Source: Chitinophaga deserti
GTDB taxonomy: Bacteria > Bacteroidota > Bacteroidia > Chitinophagales > Chitinophagaceae
Reading direction: 5' to 3'
Assembly (NCBI RefSeq): GCF_003149455.1
Contig: NZ_QFFK01000001.1
Location: 563,935-627,934 of the forward strand
Length of the DNA: 64,000 nt
The position numbers and the translations under genes are program-made. How positions within the stretch are numbered: the stretch's first letter is position 1; each line of letters opens with the position of its first letter. Shown in pieces: positions 7,291 through 17,379 of this stretch. Under the pieces are notes generated by a model. It worked only from the letters and a program-made list of their open reading frames with translations. It was not told the origin of the DNA and searched no databases.

Positions 7291-9674
7291 GCCTTCGACT
7301 TATCGAGGATCTCAAACTCCAGCCTTATCTGCTCCCCTTCTTCGTCTACCACCGTCAGCACATGCTTGCCGGGCTTTGGCCGCATAGACAGCTGATGGAA
7401 GTCTCTTGTTTCTCCTGCAAATTCCGCATCAAGGTGCCAGAAGATTCTTGCACCGGCAGCGCGATGTGTGGCCTTAAATACCGTTTCCCCTAACGTACCG
7501 TCTATTTCCACAGGCACGTATATTTTCGCATTGGGACGCGGATAAATCAGTTCCATAGCGCGGCCCAAATCCTGCGTTGCGCAACCGGGGAGATATGGCG
7601 GCAGGGGATCGTAGGCATGCGTGGCGCGGTAGAAGTACTCCATGGCTGGAGGCAACACGAACCATGGCTTATGCAGCATCCTGTCGGGCTGCTCACAGTC
7701 TGCCGTAACCCGGTACTTGCCGGAAGGGTCGAGGTGAATGAGCTGATGGTAGGGACATACTGCTGAGCGTAATCCTGCAAGGGGCACCGCCAGTGAATCG
7801 CGGTCGGTACAATACTCCCCTGCCCTGTAACCGCTCTGGCGGCATACGGTAATCGTTTTAAGATGACCGGCAGGAACGGGGAAGGGAGGTGTATTCGGTA
7901 ATAACCTGAAAATATCGAACATCAATGGCGCTGCAGCGGAAACACCGGTAAGTCCCGGTCGCCCTTCACCATCGGCATTCCCTACCCATACTGCCACTAC
8001 ATATTGTGGGGTAACACCCACAGCCCATCCATCCCGGAAGCCGAAGCTGGTGCCTGTTTTCCAGGCAATCCTTTTCGATGAGGCAAATGCCTCCCAGAGC
8101 ATCTCCTCTCCGGGGCGCATCACTTCTTCCATGGCATTGAAAGTATACCAGATAGCGCCTGCATCCAGTAACCCGAATCGTGTGAGGCTATGGCGGCCGG
8201 GGGGAGTTGCATCTGCTCGGTATAACGGCGGATGATAATCGTCTGCATCGTATTTACCATCGTATTGCTCCTGGTGCAGCAGCGTGCGTGCCATGCTGGC
8301 ATACACACCGCCCAGTTCCCATAAAGTAGTTTCCCCGCCACCAAGGATCATTGACAAGCCGTAATACGTTGCAGGCTTGCGCATGGTGCTGATACCGAGC
8401 TGGCGTATGAGGTTCAGGAAGCGCTCGCTGCGGTACTGCTGTAAAGTTTTAACTGCGGGGATATTGAGTGAACGGGCCAGTGCACGGGAAGCAGGCACCC
8501 CACCGTCGTACGACTGATCATAGTTCTGTGGTGTGTATCCGGAGATATGCGTGGGCACATCCGGCAGGAGCGTATGCGGCAGCATCAGTCCGTCATTCAG
8601 CATGCCGGCGTAGAGTAATGGTTTGAGTGTGCTGCCCGGGCTGCGGGGTGCCTGTATAATGTCTACATACGCTTCCAGCTCCGGATCTTCAGGCCGGTAT
8701 ACGTTGCCTACATAAGCCAGTGCATGCCCTGTTTCCACATCCAGCACAAGAGCCGCGGCATTATTGATTCCATTGGCTTTGAGCTGCATGTGGTGGCGGT
8801 ACACGATATCGTTGACGCTTTGCTGCAGGCTGCCATCCAGTGTTGTTTTCAGGCGGGTACTGCCAGTTTCTCCGCGGAGCCTGTACTCCTGCCGGAAGCG
8901 GCTCAGCAAATGCGGCGCAAGTTCGGGAAGTGCATGTGGCTTATCAGGTAATGGCTCCATGCAGGAAAGGGCACAGGTACTGCTGTCGATGGTTCCGTTT
9001 AGCCAAAGCTTGTTCAGCAGTGCATTCCGCTTATCCAGTAACCTTTGCCGGTTCCTGCCGGGGTGTATCAGCGCAGGACTGTTAGGCAATACGGCAAGGG
9101 TAGCGGTTTCCGCCCAGGATAACTGATCCGGCTTACGCCCGTAATACCTCCACGATGCTGCTTCGAGCCCCACTACGTTCCCTCCGAATGGTGCATTACC
9201 TGCATACAAACCGAGGATGGATTTTTTAGAGTACCGGAACTCCATGCGTGTGGCCATCACCATTTCCACCATCTTCTGCCACAGCGTGCGGGGCTTGTTG
9301 CGGTGCAGGCGGATCACCTGCATGGTAATGGTACTGGCCCCGCTTACTACCTTCCCGCCTCCAATATTCTGTTTTACCGCACGGAACAAAGCACCGGGGT
9401 CAACGCCCCAGTGGTAGTAAAACCTTTTGTCCTCGTATGCCACAATGCATTTGGCGAATTTATCCGGTACAGATTTATCTGCGGGGAAGCGCCACTGCCC
9501 GTCTTTCGCGATGGTGGCATTCATCAGATCGCCCTTTTCATCTTCTATCACAAAAGATGTAGGCGCAGTAAACAGCTGGCGCGGCAGCAGGAAATAATAT
9601 CCTGTCAGCAACACTGCTGCTATGGTGAGCCTCCATCGTCTCCGGTATGCCCAGGCTTTAATTCGCGTCCACAT
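7284..9674 (-). CDS. pbpC: Penicillin-binding protein 1C (bifunctional glycosyltransferase/transpeptidase-like)
   Basis: The 796-residue protein is anchored by one N-terminal transmembrane helix (about residues 16-34). A GT51 transglycosylase domain has the catalytic EDKRFYYHWG motif near residue 79. The penicillin-binding domain carries SPGSTLK (SxxK, near residue 345), an SLN motif and KTGTSFG (near residue 536). A C-terminal BiPBP_C beta domain ends the protein. PBP1C polymerises and may crosslink peptidoglycan at the outer face of the inner membrane. The gene follows the alpha-2-macroglobulin gene, a pairing known from other bacteria (pbpC with yfhM-type genes). Here a hairpin terminator sits in the 57-nt gap between them. 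Confidence 0.96.
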   Translation of the reverse strand: MWTRIKAWAYRRRWRLTIAAVLLTGYYFLLPRQLFTAPTSFVIEDEKGDLMNATIAKDGQWRFPADKSVPDKFAKCIVAYEDKRFYYHWGVDPGALFRAVKQNIGGGKVVSGASTITMQVIRLHRNKPRTLWQKMVEMVMATRMEFRYSKKSILGLYAGNAPFGGNVVGLEAASWRYYGRKPDQLSWAETATLAVLPNSPALIHPGRNRQRLLDKRNALLNKLWLNGTIDSSTCALSCMEPLPDKPHALPELAPHLLSRFRQEYRLRGETGSTRLKTTLDGSLQQSVNDIVYRHHMQLKANGINNAAALVLDVETGHALAYVGNVYRPEDPELEAYVDIIQAPRSPGSTLKPLLYAGMLNDGLMLPHTLLPDVPTHISGYTPQNYDQSYDGGVPASRALARSLNIPAVKTLQQYRSERFLNLIRQLGISTMRKPATYYGLSMILGGGETTLWELGGVYASMARTLLHQEQYDGKYDADDYHPPLYRADATPPGRHSLTRFGLLDAGAIWYTFNAMEEVMRPGEEMLWEAFASSKRIAWKTGTSFGFRDGWAVGVTPQYVVAVWVGNADGEGRPGLTGVSAAAPLMFDIFRLLPNTPPFPVPAGHLKTITVCRQSGYRAGEYCTDRDSLAVPLAGLRSAVCPYHQLIHLDPSGKYRVTADCEQPDRMLHKPWFVLPPAMEYFYRATHAYDPLPPYLPGCATQDLGRAMELIYPRPNAKIYVPVEIDGTLGETVFKATHRAAGARIFWHLDAEFAGETRDFHQLSMRPKPGKHVLTVVDEEGEQIRLEFEILDKSKAQ

Positions 9675-9677
9675 AAG

Positions 9678-9709
9678 GAAAGAAAAGCCGGCGCAGTATC
9701 CGCGCCGGC
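9678..9709 (-). terminator. Hairpin between the alpha-2-macroglobulin gene and pbpC
   Basis: A perfect 8-bp GC stem (9687-9694 with 9702-9709) is followed on the minus strand by TTTTCTTT. It ends only a few bases before the pbpC start codon at 9674. It should terminate or attenuate read-through from the upstream gene. Confidence 0.75.
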
Positions 9710-9731
9710 TCCGTTTATTTTTACTAAAATA

Positions 9732-12700
9732 TTATTTCACTACTTCTATCCATTTGCCCGGCGTAAATGCGTGTATGGTATTATCATACATCGCTTCCAC
9801 ACTGGTGGCGGGGAGATAGTACCTGCCGAGGTATGCCGCATTCAGCAGCACCTGGTAGGTATGGGTTTTACTTTCTTCGAGATTGAAATAAGTATACACC
9901 CTGTCGTCACGGATATCGCGGTAAGTGTAGGGCGACATGCGCAGGGTACTGTCGTTACCCATCAGGCGGGTATTGATGATCTCCCATCCGGAAGGGAATA
10001 CCTGCGACAATGCCAGTTGCTCGTAATAGCCGCGCTTTCCGGGGTTGTGGACGGTAACTGTGGCCACAAAGTCTGTACCCTGTTTCAGCTGCTCAATGCC
10101 GACAGGTTTACCGGTGCGGGTGTTGTACTGCACGGTCATCGTCATAACATCGGGCTGATTTTCTGCATACGGATTTTGTCCTGCTTCCGGCTGGCCGCGC
10201 AGGATCAGGCGGGCGTACAATACATTCTGTCCCTTGTTCTGCACCGTTACACTGTTGCTGCCTTTAAACGCAACCGGTATCTGTGACAGGTAAGATTCAG
10301 AACTGATGTTGCCGGCAGCACCGCTGAGGTTGTAGCTGAATGCCATTTTGCTGCCCTTATTGGTACCGCAGTATTTAGACACTGCGATGAGTGCATATGC
10401 CGTGGTTTGCGTGCTGTACCATTGCTCCTGTCCCAGATCGAAAGCTACTTCCTTCAGCAGTCCCGCAGCGGTATTGCGCTGCCCCAGGATGGTGAGGGTT
10501 TCGAGGATCATGGCTTTGTCGCGGAGGGTAGAGCCGAAGGTACCGCCCAGCTGGTTATACGGCTGCACCGTAGTGCTGAGGCCACGTACCAGTGCGCTGG
10601 CAGCTTCCGCCTGTCCTGCCAGTTTATAAGCCGCGGCAAGTCTCCATTTAGCGGCTACAGACAGGTACTGGAATTCTTTCAGTCTGTTCATGGCTCCCAG
10701 CTCAGGCGTTTTAGCTAGGGCCAGCAGGTAGAGGCGGTATGCCTGCACCAGATCACCACCGTAGAAATTAGTGGTACTTGGCGCCCAGCTCAATGCTTTA
10801 TTTTTCTGGAACTTACGCCATCCTTCCAGGAATCCGGGAGGCAGGGTATAACCACGAGCCTGTGCTTCAATCATGAAGTGACCGGCATAGTTGGTACCCC
10901 ATTCATCGGCATCTGTATTTCCGGGCCAGTACGACAATCCGCCGTCTGTAAGCTGGAATCCTTTTAACCGGTTAATACCTGATTTAATATTCTGATCCAC
11001 TTCGGCTTTCTGCTTGTCGCTAAGGTCCATGATGGTATTAAGCGCCAGTTGCGGGAACACGCCGGAGGTGGTTTGTTCCACACAGCCGTGGGGATATTGT
11101 ATGAGGAATTTCAGGCGTTTCTCGAGGTTCAGTGCGGGAATGGTAGATACTTCCAGTACACCGGTATTGGTGCCTGCCATGCCTACCGGAGCAAACGGAG
11201 CGCTCCATGTGCCACCTGGCTCCATGGTTTTCTCGATTACATTGGTAGTATACGGATTGGGATTCCGAACATCCAGCTCTACATTTTCTTCCGCACGTTC
11301 TTTACCGCTGGTGGCTACTACTTTGAACTTACCGATGCCTACGAGGTTACGGATCTTCACATCGAAATACACCAGTTGCTCACCTGGTTTCGGGAAGCTC
11401 ACTGTTTTAGTAGCTTCACCCACCACTTCAAAATACGGATTGGAAGTAAGGGTCACATTGGCCTGTCTTACATGCGGCTCCAATCCGAATACGGTTACCG
11501 GCAGTTGAATGGTTTCTCCGGGGCCTAATACGCGTGGCGCGGTAGCCAGCAGCATCAGGGGCTTCTTCACGGAAGCAGTTTTTTCTGCGTTACCATATGC
11601 ACCAGCCTGGCCTGCCACTACCATGGCTTTTACCGATCCGATATAAGGCGGCAGCTGGAAGGTATGTGTTTGCTTCTCTCCTTTTTTCAGATAGAAAGGC
11701 CCCATGAATTTCACCACCGGTTTAAAGCGGTTGGCTTTAGCCTGGCTGGCGCCGCGGTTCAGTCCTTCGTCTCCACCAATACTCAGTATCCTTTCCAGAT
11801 CGCCACCCCATGCGCCTATCACGAAATCGAAGAGATCCCATGTTTTCACGCCCAGTGCTTCTCTTGCATAGAACACACTGTGTGCATCCGGGGTACGGAA
11901 GCGGGTGAGGTCCAGTAGCCCTTCATCTACGATGGCTACGGTATATGTCATGGGCTTACCACCGGCTTCTGAAACAGAGATGGAAGCGTTAGACTCAGGA
12001 CGTAATGTTTCCGGCAATGCGATCACCGGTTTCAGAATAGTATTCGGATCTTCCACCAGCACGGGAATAGTACCGTACATACGGATAGGCAGATCGTTCA
12101 CCGTTTGGGCGTGCGGCTGCAGCAGACTTACGTTCACATAAATATTGGGCGACATATTCGGCTCTGCCTTGAAGCGGTACACCGTTTGTCCTTTCTCGGT
12201 AGTCACCCAGTCGGTTTTCAGCACCTTGCTGCCGGATTCGATACTGATCAACCCGCGGCCGCCTTCGCTGCTGGGGATGGTGAGCACGATATCTTCTCCT
12301 ACATTATATTTTGTTTTGCTGGCGGTGAACACGAGCATGGAAGCTTCTGTCGGGTTTTCCTTCATGAGCCTTTCTTCGTAGTTCGGCCAGTCGATATACA
12401 CAGATTGACCGGTGATGTGCCCGCTTTCCAGATCTTTCACGCGGATGAGGTAGCGGCCCCATGATGGTTCATGCACCAGCAGGTTCCAGCTGCCTTTACC
12501 GCCATGCAGGGTTACCTGGTCGGTAGATATCAGTTGATTATAACTATCGTTGGTAAAGTTGCTGATATCATCATCACTTTCATCCCACCACCAGCGCCAG
12601 CGGATTTTATACAGCTGCACTTCCACATTGCTGCTGCCGCCTTTGAGCTTCCCACCAGCGTCTACATTTACAATGCTTACGGAATGTGTTTTACCGGTAA

Positions 12701-15281
12701 CCAGCATACCGGTGAGGCGGTTGCCTTCCGGAGCGCTCACCCCTACATAAGAATCAAATACGTGGTAAGGCATGGAGAAATGGTCGATACTGAAATCTCC
12801 TCCAGGCTCAAACACCTTCACTTCAAAGTTCGCTTTCAGCACACCGGGTGCACGTTCACCAACGGGAATGCTGGCAGATACAGGCGCGGCACCGTCTTCA
12901 CTGAGACTGCCATCGAAGATGGTTTTATTTTCTGTGCTGAAAGATTCTGTCGGATCATCGAAGTGATAGCTGTCGAACTTAGGGAAAGTAGTATGCGATG
13001 AGGTGAGTGATACATCCACTTTCGCTTTCAGGCTTTGCGCCGGGGCACCGAAGAGCCATGCGGCTGTGAGGGTACCTTTTGGCTGATGGTCTTTCACGAG
13101 CGACTGCTGACTGCCGAAGTCGAGCTTTACTTTCAGCCGGTTAGGCTTCACTGTTTCGATGCGTACATTCCTTCTGAATTCAGCACCGCCTACTTTTACT
13201 TTTGCGAGCCAGCTGCCGGTAGGGGCATCGGCATCCGTCACGGTATTGAAATTATAGAACCCGTTCAGGGAAACGTGCTGATTGATGCGTTTGTAGAGTT
13301 GTCCTTTCGGATTAAACAGCTCCATGGTTACGGGGTGATTGGCGGGCAGTTTGCCTTCTTTATCCTCCAGCAGGAAGGTCAGGAACAAAGAATCCCCGGG
13401 GCGCCACACACCTCTTTCTCCATACAGGAATCCTTTCATGCCGTGCTGCACTTCTTCCCCTTTCACATCGAAGCGGCTGAGAGGGAGAGAAGAACCATCG
13501 TCCAGCTTGAGGTAACCGCGCTCATTATCGCGCTTGGCTACGAGGAGGAAAGGTTTGCGTTTAAGATCAAACTTCGCGAAGCCGTCGCCATCGCTCTTAG
13601 TGGTGAAGATGACTTGGTTCTGATAGTCGAGCAGGCTCAGATCTACACCAGAAATCGGTTTGGCATCGCGGATATCTGTAACGGCTACCACCATGCTGTT
13701 ATCGTTCCCGCGTTTGGCGATGAGGCCGATGTTGGATGAAATAATATTTCGGGTAGCCCAGCGGTTGTGGTTGTAGTAACTGTTGGTGCAGGGCGATTCC
13801 CTTTCATCCCAGTTATATCCATAAGGGTAATAATCTTCATAGCGGCGCCAGAAAGCATCGTCTTCATCAATCTCTTCTCCGTAGTATTCACGGGTGCTTT
13901 CATCTTCACTGCTGCCTTCTCCTTCTTTACAGGTATAAAGTGCATATGCTTTCCTGAACCCGATGCGTACACGGTAAATGGCGCCTGGTTCCGCTTTGAT
14001 GATCTGTTCGAGATCTAAATTGAAGCGGTTACGGTGGCGGAGGTTGAGCGATTTGTCGGTATCGAGACGGATGGTTTTCTCTGCTACCGGGCTTGCCACG
14101 CGGCGCAGCTCGTTGTCGCCATTGAGGCTGTTGCGCTGCAGGTATTGGGGGATGTTGTTTTCATAAATCCGGATCACCACTACGTCTACCGCATTGAGGC
14201 CCACGGCTTCAAAAGGCATTACGAGCTTCCCGCTTTGCGGCATGATCACACCTTTGCCGGGGATGGTTACGGATGGTAAACGGTTTTCGAAATTAACGGC
14301 GCCGGTGAAAGATTTATCGAGCCGGTCTTCGAAAGTACTTTGAATGCCTTCATTCACTACTACGGTATAATTCCCTTCGAGCCTTCCGGGAGCGAATACT
14401 TTTACTTCACTGCCTTCGATGGTATACCGCAGATCGGTCTGGCCGCTGATGCTGATAAGCCCTTCCAGCGGCTGTGTTGGCAGGAGCGGACAGGAGAACT
14501 GCACCAGCACATGCTCTTCCGGTTCGTACCGGGGTTGTATATCCAGTACTTTAAAATCACCGATAGCGGGCACTTCCACTTCATGGCTGCTTTTAACATC
14601 GGAGCGGATGGGTGAGCCATCCCAAAGGATGTGGAGTTTGGCGGCTACTGATTTACGGATAATGTTTCCGATGGTGAAACGATAAGTGCGGTTGGCCACA
14701 TCGTGCTGCCAGGAGATGCTGGTTTTAGGACCATCGTACTGAGCGGTAACCAGTTTCTCCACGGCCTGCACTTCTTCTGCATCAGAAGTGCGTACAACAC
14801 CGGTGTACTGCATCTTCTCCCGGCTGTTACCTGCGGTTTTAAGGCCAAGCAGCTCTACTTCGAAAGAAGGCTTTATGACTTCAAAATTGAATTCGAATAC
14901 TTTAAGGTCGGAGGGTACCGACATTACTTTACCCAGTTTAAACTTCCCGGTATAGCGCTTACCCGGTTCCAGGTTTTTCTCAGGCCTGAACTCGAGCGTG
15001 GTAGCATCTACCCAGAAAGCCTTGCCGTCGATGGAAGGCGAAAAAGAGAATACATCTTCCGCAACAGGTTCGTTAACTGCGTGCGTAACATTCACATCTC
15101 CCGCCAGCTGAATGCGGATGGCGCTCTGTTTGGAGATAATACCCGTTGTATATGCACCGATATAACGGGCAAAGGCGGGGTTCACTTCTTTCGCCTTGGT
15201 GCTGCATCCGATCTGGAATATGACTGCTGCGAATAAAGTTAACAGACTGGCCAGGGGCAGTAGCCGGTTGTTTGGGTACAT
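9732..15281 (-). CDS. Bacterial alpha-2-macroglobulin family lipoprotein
   Basis: This 1849-residue protein begins with a lipoprotein signal whose lipobox is FQIGC, so it should be lipid-anchored facing the periplasm. Bacterial alpha-2-macroglobulins are thought to trap foreign proteases that breach the outer membrane. The thioester motif CVEQ is intact, with the Cys near residue 1400, so this looks like a thioester-competent member rather than a thioester-less one. The order is as expected: repeated MG beta-sandwich domains, a bait-like region rich in charged residues (DDDIS and nearby), the thioester alpha/alpha domain, then a C-terminal receptor-binding-like domain. It is about 200 residues longer than E. 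coli YfhM. It lies upstream of pbpC, suggesting a shared role in wall defence and repair. Confidence 0.93.
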   Translation of the reverse strand: MYPNNRLLPLASLLTLFAAVIFQIGCSTKAKEVNPAFARYIGAYTTGIISKQSAIRIQLAGDVNVTHAVNEPVAEDVFSFSPSIDGKAFWVDATTLEFRPEKNLEPGKRYTGKFKLGKVMSVPSDLKVFEFNFEVIKPSFEVELLGLKTAGNSREKMQYTGVVRTSDAEEVQAVEKLVTAQYDGPKTSISWQHDVANRTYRFTIGNIIRKSVAAKLHILWDGSPIRSDVKSSHEVEVPAIGDFKVLDIQPRYEPEEHVLVQFSCPLLPTQPLEGLISISGQTDLRYTIEGSEVKVFAPGRLEGNYTVVVNEGIQSTFEDRLDKSFTGAVNFENRLPSVTIPGKGVIMPQSGKLVMPFEAVGLNAVDVVVIRIYENNIPQYLQRNSLNGDNELRRVASPVAEKTIRLDTDKSLNLRHRNRFNLDLEQIIKAEPGAIYRVRIGFRKAYALYTCKEGEGSSEDESTREYYGEEIDEDDAFWRRYEDYYPYGYNWDERESPCTNSYYNHNRWATRNIISSNIGLIAKRGNDNSMVVAVTDIRDAKPISGVDLSLLDYQNQVIFTTKSDGDGFAKFDLKRKPFLLVAKRDNERGYLKLDDGSSLPLSRFDVKGEEVQHGMKGFLYGERGVWRPGDSLFLTFLLEDKEGKLPANHPVTMELFNPKGQLYKRINQHVSLNGFYNFNTVTDADAPTGSWLAKVKVGGAEFRRNVRIETVKPNRLKVKLDFGSQQSLVKDHQPKGTLTAAWLFGAPAQSLKAKVDVSLTSSHTTFPKFDSYHFDDPTESFSTENKTIFDGSLSEDGAAPVSASIPVGERAPGVLKANFEVKVFEPGGDFSIDHFSMPYHVFDSYVGVSAPEGNRLTGMLVTGKTHSVSIVNVDAGGKLKGGSSNVEVQLYKIRWRWWWDESDDDISNFTNDSYNQLISTDQVTLHGGKGSWNLLVHEPSWGRYLIRVKDLESGHITGQSVYIDWPNYEERLMKENPTEASMLVFTASKTKYNVGEDIVLTIPSSEGGRGLISIESGSKVLKTDWVTTEKGQTVYRFKAEPNMSPNIYVNVSLLQPHAQTVNDLPIRMYGTIPVLVEDPNTILKPVIALPETLRPESNASISVSEAGGKPMTYTVAIVDEGLLDLTRFRTPDAHSVFYAREALGVKTWDLFDFVIGAWGGDLERILSIGGDEGLNRGASQAKANRFKPVVKFMGPFYLKKGEKQTHTFQLPPYIGSVKAMVVAGQAGAYGNAEKTASVKKPLMLLATAPRVLGPGETIQLPVTVFGLEPHVRQANVTLTSNPYFEVVGEATKTVSFPKPGEQLVYFDVKIRNLVGIGKFKVVATSGKERAEENVELDVRNPNPYTTNVIEKTMEPGGTWSAPFAPVGMAGTNTGVLEVSTIPALNLEKRLKFLIQYPHGCVEQTTSGVFPQLALNTIMDLSDKQKAEVDQNIKSGINRLKGFQLTDGGLSYWPGNTDADEWGTNYAGHFMIEAQARGYTLPPGFLEGWRKFQKNKALSWAPSTTNFYGGDLVQAYRLYLLALAKTPELGAMNRLKEFQYLSVAAKWRLAAAYKLAGQAEAASALVRGLSTTVQPYNQLGGTFGSTLRDKAMILETLTILGQRNTAAGLLKEVAFDLGQEQWYSTQTTAYALIAVSKYCGTNKGSKMAFSYNLSGAAGNISSESYLSQIPVAFKGSNSVTVQNKGQNVLYARLILRGQPEAGQNPYAENQPDVMTMTVQYNTRTGKPVGIEQLKQGTDFVATVTVHNPGKRGYYEQLALSQVFPSGWEIINTRLMGNDSTLRMSPYTYRDIRDDRVYTYFNLEESKTHTYQVLLNAAYLGRYYLPATSVEAMYDNTIHAFTPGKWIEVVK

Positions 15282-15320
15282 AGCGTAGGTTTTTAATTGG
15301 ACGAAATAAAGGTATCGGTT

Positions 15321-16808
15321 TTATATCATTTTCCCATTCCGGAGCCGTAAATAGCGGTTAACCGGTGCAGGTAGTTCTTCTTCGTAATGGGTAACGTATA
15401 TCATGGTTACTTCCATATGGCGGCATAACATTTCTATTACGCTTTTGAAGTGGTTGCGCTGATGATCGTCGAGACCCTGGGTAGGTTCGTCGAAAATCAG
15501 GAGGGGCGGATTCTTGACAAGTGCGCGGGCCAGCAGCGTTAACCGCTGGATGCCTGCCGGAACATTTTTAAACAGCTCTCCTGCATAGGCACCACATTCC
15601 AGTAACTGCAGCCATCCGGCCGCCGTATCCAATTGCTCCGGCGTTGCGGGCTTCATATAACCGATGGTGTCGTAGAATCCGGAAGCGGCTACCTGTACGC
15701 AGGTAGCGTTCGACTGGAAATACTGATGCAGCTCCGGAGAAACGAAGCCGATCTTCCGTTTGATGTCCCAGATGCTTTCGCCGCTGCCTCTTTTACGTCC
15801 GAACAGGTGGATGCGGTTGGCATACGACTGGGGGTTATCGGCGGTGATGAGGCTGAGCAGGGTGCTTTTGCCGGAACCGTTAGGGCCCAGCAGCGCCCAT
15901 TTCTCGTTGGGAAGTACCGTCCAGTTAATGCCGTCGAGGATGGTGTTCTCTCCATATTTAACCCGGATCTGTTCCATTTGAACGATGGATTCAAAGGAAT
16001 AAGCGGGTGCATTTTGGGTAAGGCGGCCTACCAGTTCGGCATCCATCGTATTAGTGGCAGCTTCGGGAGCCTCGGGGCGGTATTGCGCCAGGTACCCTTC
16101 ACGGGTCCACTTTCCGGCAATACGTCCTTCTTCCAGTTCCAGTACGTGGGTAATGGCGGCGGGGATTTCCTGCGGGGTGGTAACGAGGATCACGGTGGTG
16201 CCGGAAGCGGCCACGTGGTCTACGATACCGTGGAAAGTCTGCCTTGCCTGCACATCCAGCCCTATAAAAGGGTTATCGAGCAGCAAAAGCGACGGCTTGC
16301 GCAGGAGCGCTTTGGCAATCATTACCCGCCGGGTTTCACCATTAGAGAGCTTTATCAGCTCTTTATGATGGAGAGCACCAATGCTGAGGGGATCCAGCAG
16401 GGGATCGTTAGCCCTGTTCTCCAGGTATTCGTCTACCGTTGGCGCGTCCGACGAGTCCATGGAGTTAAAACGCTGCTGATAATAGAAATCAGCCATATTA
16501 GACTTGTTCCTGAAATCGTTATGATGGCCTACGAGGGCTACCAGGCGGCGGTAATTGAAGTAAGGATCGCTGATCTGATGCGTTTCGCGGTAGCGCTCGT
16601 AAAAATAATGTCGGATACTCCCGCCGATCACATTATTTTTGCCGATAATTGTGTGAAGGAGGCTGGATTTGCCAGCCCCGCTCCTGCCAACTATGGCCCA
16701 GTGCTCACCGGTGTTTACCTGCCAGGTGAATTCCCGCAAAAGGGTATGCTGCTGGTTGCGGACCGTAATATGGTCCATTAAAAGGAATGGGTGAGGATGG
16801 CTGCTCAT
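15321..16808 (-). CDS. Twin-ABC ATPase (ModF/PhrA-like)
   Basis: The 495-residue cytoplasmic protein contains two ABC ATPase domains and no membrane segment. Domain 1 has GRSGAGKSS, signature LSNGETRR and Walker B LLLLDNPFIGLD. Domain 2 has GPNGSGKST, a degenerate signature (VPAGIQRL in place of LSGGQ) and Walker B LLIFDEPTQGLD. This layout matches the ModF/PhrA group of soluble twin-ABC proteins, whose role is poorly defined. No permease or binding protein is nearby. It ends 39 nt before the alpha-2-macroglobulin start and could share a transcript. It is divergent from the GNAT gene. Confidence 0.85.
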   Translation of the reverse strand: MSSHPHPFLLMDHITVRNQQHTLLREFTWQVNTGEHWAIVGRSGAGKSSLLHTIIGKNNVIGGSIRHYFYERYRETHQISDPYFNYRRLVALVGHHNDFRNKSNMADFYYQQRFNSMDSSDAPTVDEYLENRANDPLLDPLSIGALHHKELIKLSNGETRRVMIAKALLRKPSLLLLDNPFIGLDVQARQTFHGIVDHVAASGTTVILVTTPQEIPAAITHVLELEEGRIAGKWTREGYLAQYRPEAPEAATNTMDAELVGRLTQNAPAYSFESIVQMEQIRVKYGENTILDGINWTVLPNEKWALLGPNGSGKSTLLSLITADNPQSYANRIHLFGRKRGSGESIWDIKRKIGFVSPELHQYFQSNATCVQVAASGFYDTIGYMKPATPEQLDTAAGWLQLLECGAYAGELFKNVPAGIQRLTLLARALVKNPPLLIFDEPTQGLDDHQRNHFKSVIEMLCRHMEVTMIYVTHYEEELPAPVNRYLRLRNGKMI

Positions 16809-16907
16809 GTTTAATTTAACGGCTGTATGATTTCCGGGGGCAATTTCGGTATCCTCTCCCTGAAATCAAACCCCAAAATGAGAATTTTATATAAAAGAGG
16901 TATAAAA

Positions 16908-17354
16908 ATGGACATCCGGTGGGAAATTAAGTCGTTCGGGGACCTGAGCAATGAGGAATTGTACCAAATCCTGCGGCTCCGCAGCGAAGTTTTCGTAGTA
17001 GAACAGAATTGTGCCTATCTTGATCTGGATAATTATGACCAGCAGGCACTGCATGTAATGGGCATAACTGAAGCCGGACTGGCAGCCTATACCCGTTTAT
17101 TTCAGCCGGGGATTAAGTTTGACATGGCTTCCATAGGTCGTGTAGTAACCTCCCCATCGGCACGGCGCCATGGTTTTGGCCGGGAATTAATGAACGTTTC
17201 AATCGCTGTTCTGCACGATAAATGGGGAAAAATGCCTATTAAGATAGGAGCACAGCAATATTTACAGAAATTTTATGAATCTTTGGGGTTCGTACAGAGC
17301 AGTGCAATGTACATGGAGGACAACATTCCCCATATCGAAATGATTAGAGCATAA
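16908..17354 (+). CDS. GNAT-family acetyltransferase (ElaA-like)
   Basis: The 148-residue protein resembles the ElaA branch of GNAT N-acetyltransferases. LRSEVFVVEQNC near the N terminus is the ElaA signature. The acetyl-CoA-binding region reads IGRVVTSPSARRHGFGRELM (about residues 65-85), with the RxxGxG/A-type loop RRHGFG. The start at 16908 is chosen because it gives the usual ElaA length. An in-frame start at 16827 would add an unrelated 27-residue leader. The gene is 25 nt upstream of the SUKH gene on the same strand. The substrate is unknown. Confidence 0.88.
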   Translation: MDIRWEIKSFGDLSNEELYQILRLRSEVFVVEQNCAYLDLDNYDQQALHVMGITEAGLAAYTRLFQPGIKFDMASIGRVVTSPSARRHGFGRELMNVSIAVLHDKWGKMPIKIGAQQYLQKFYESLGFVQSSAMYMEDNIPHIEMIRA

Positions 17355-17379
17355 TATATTATATAAAGTAATACATCAA

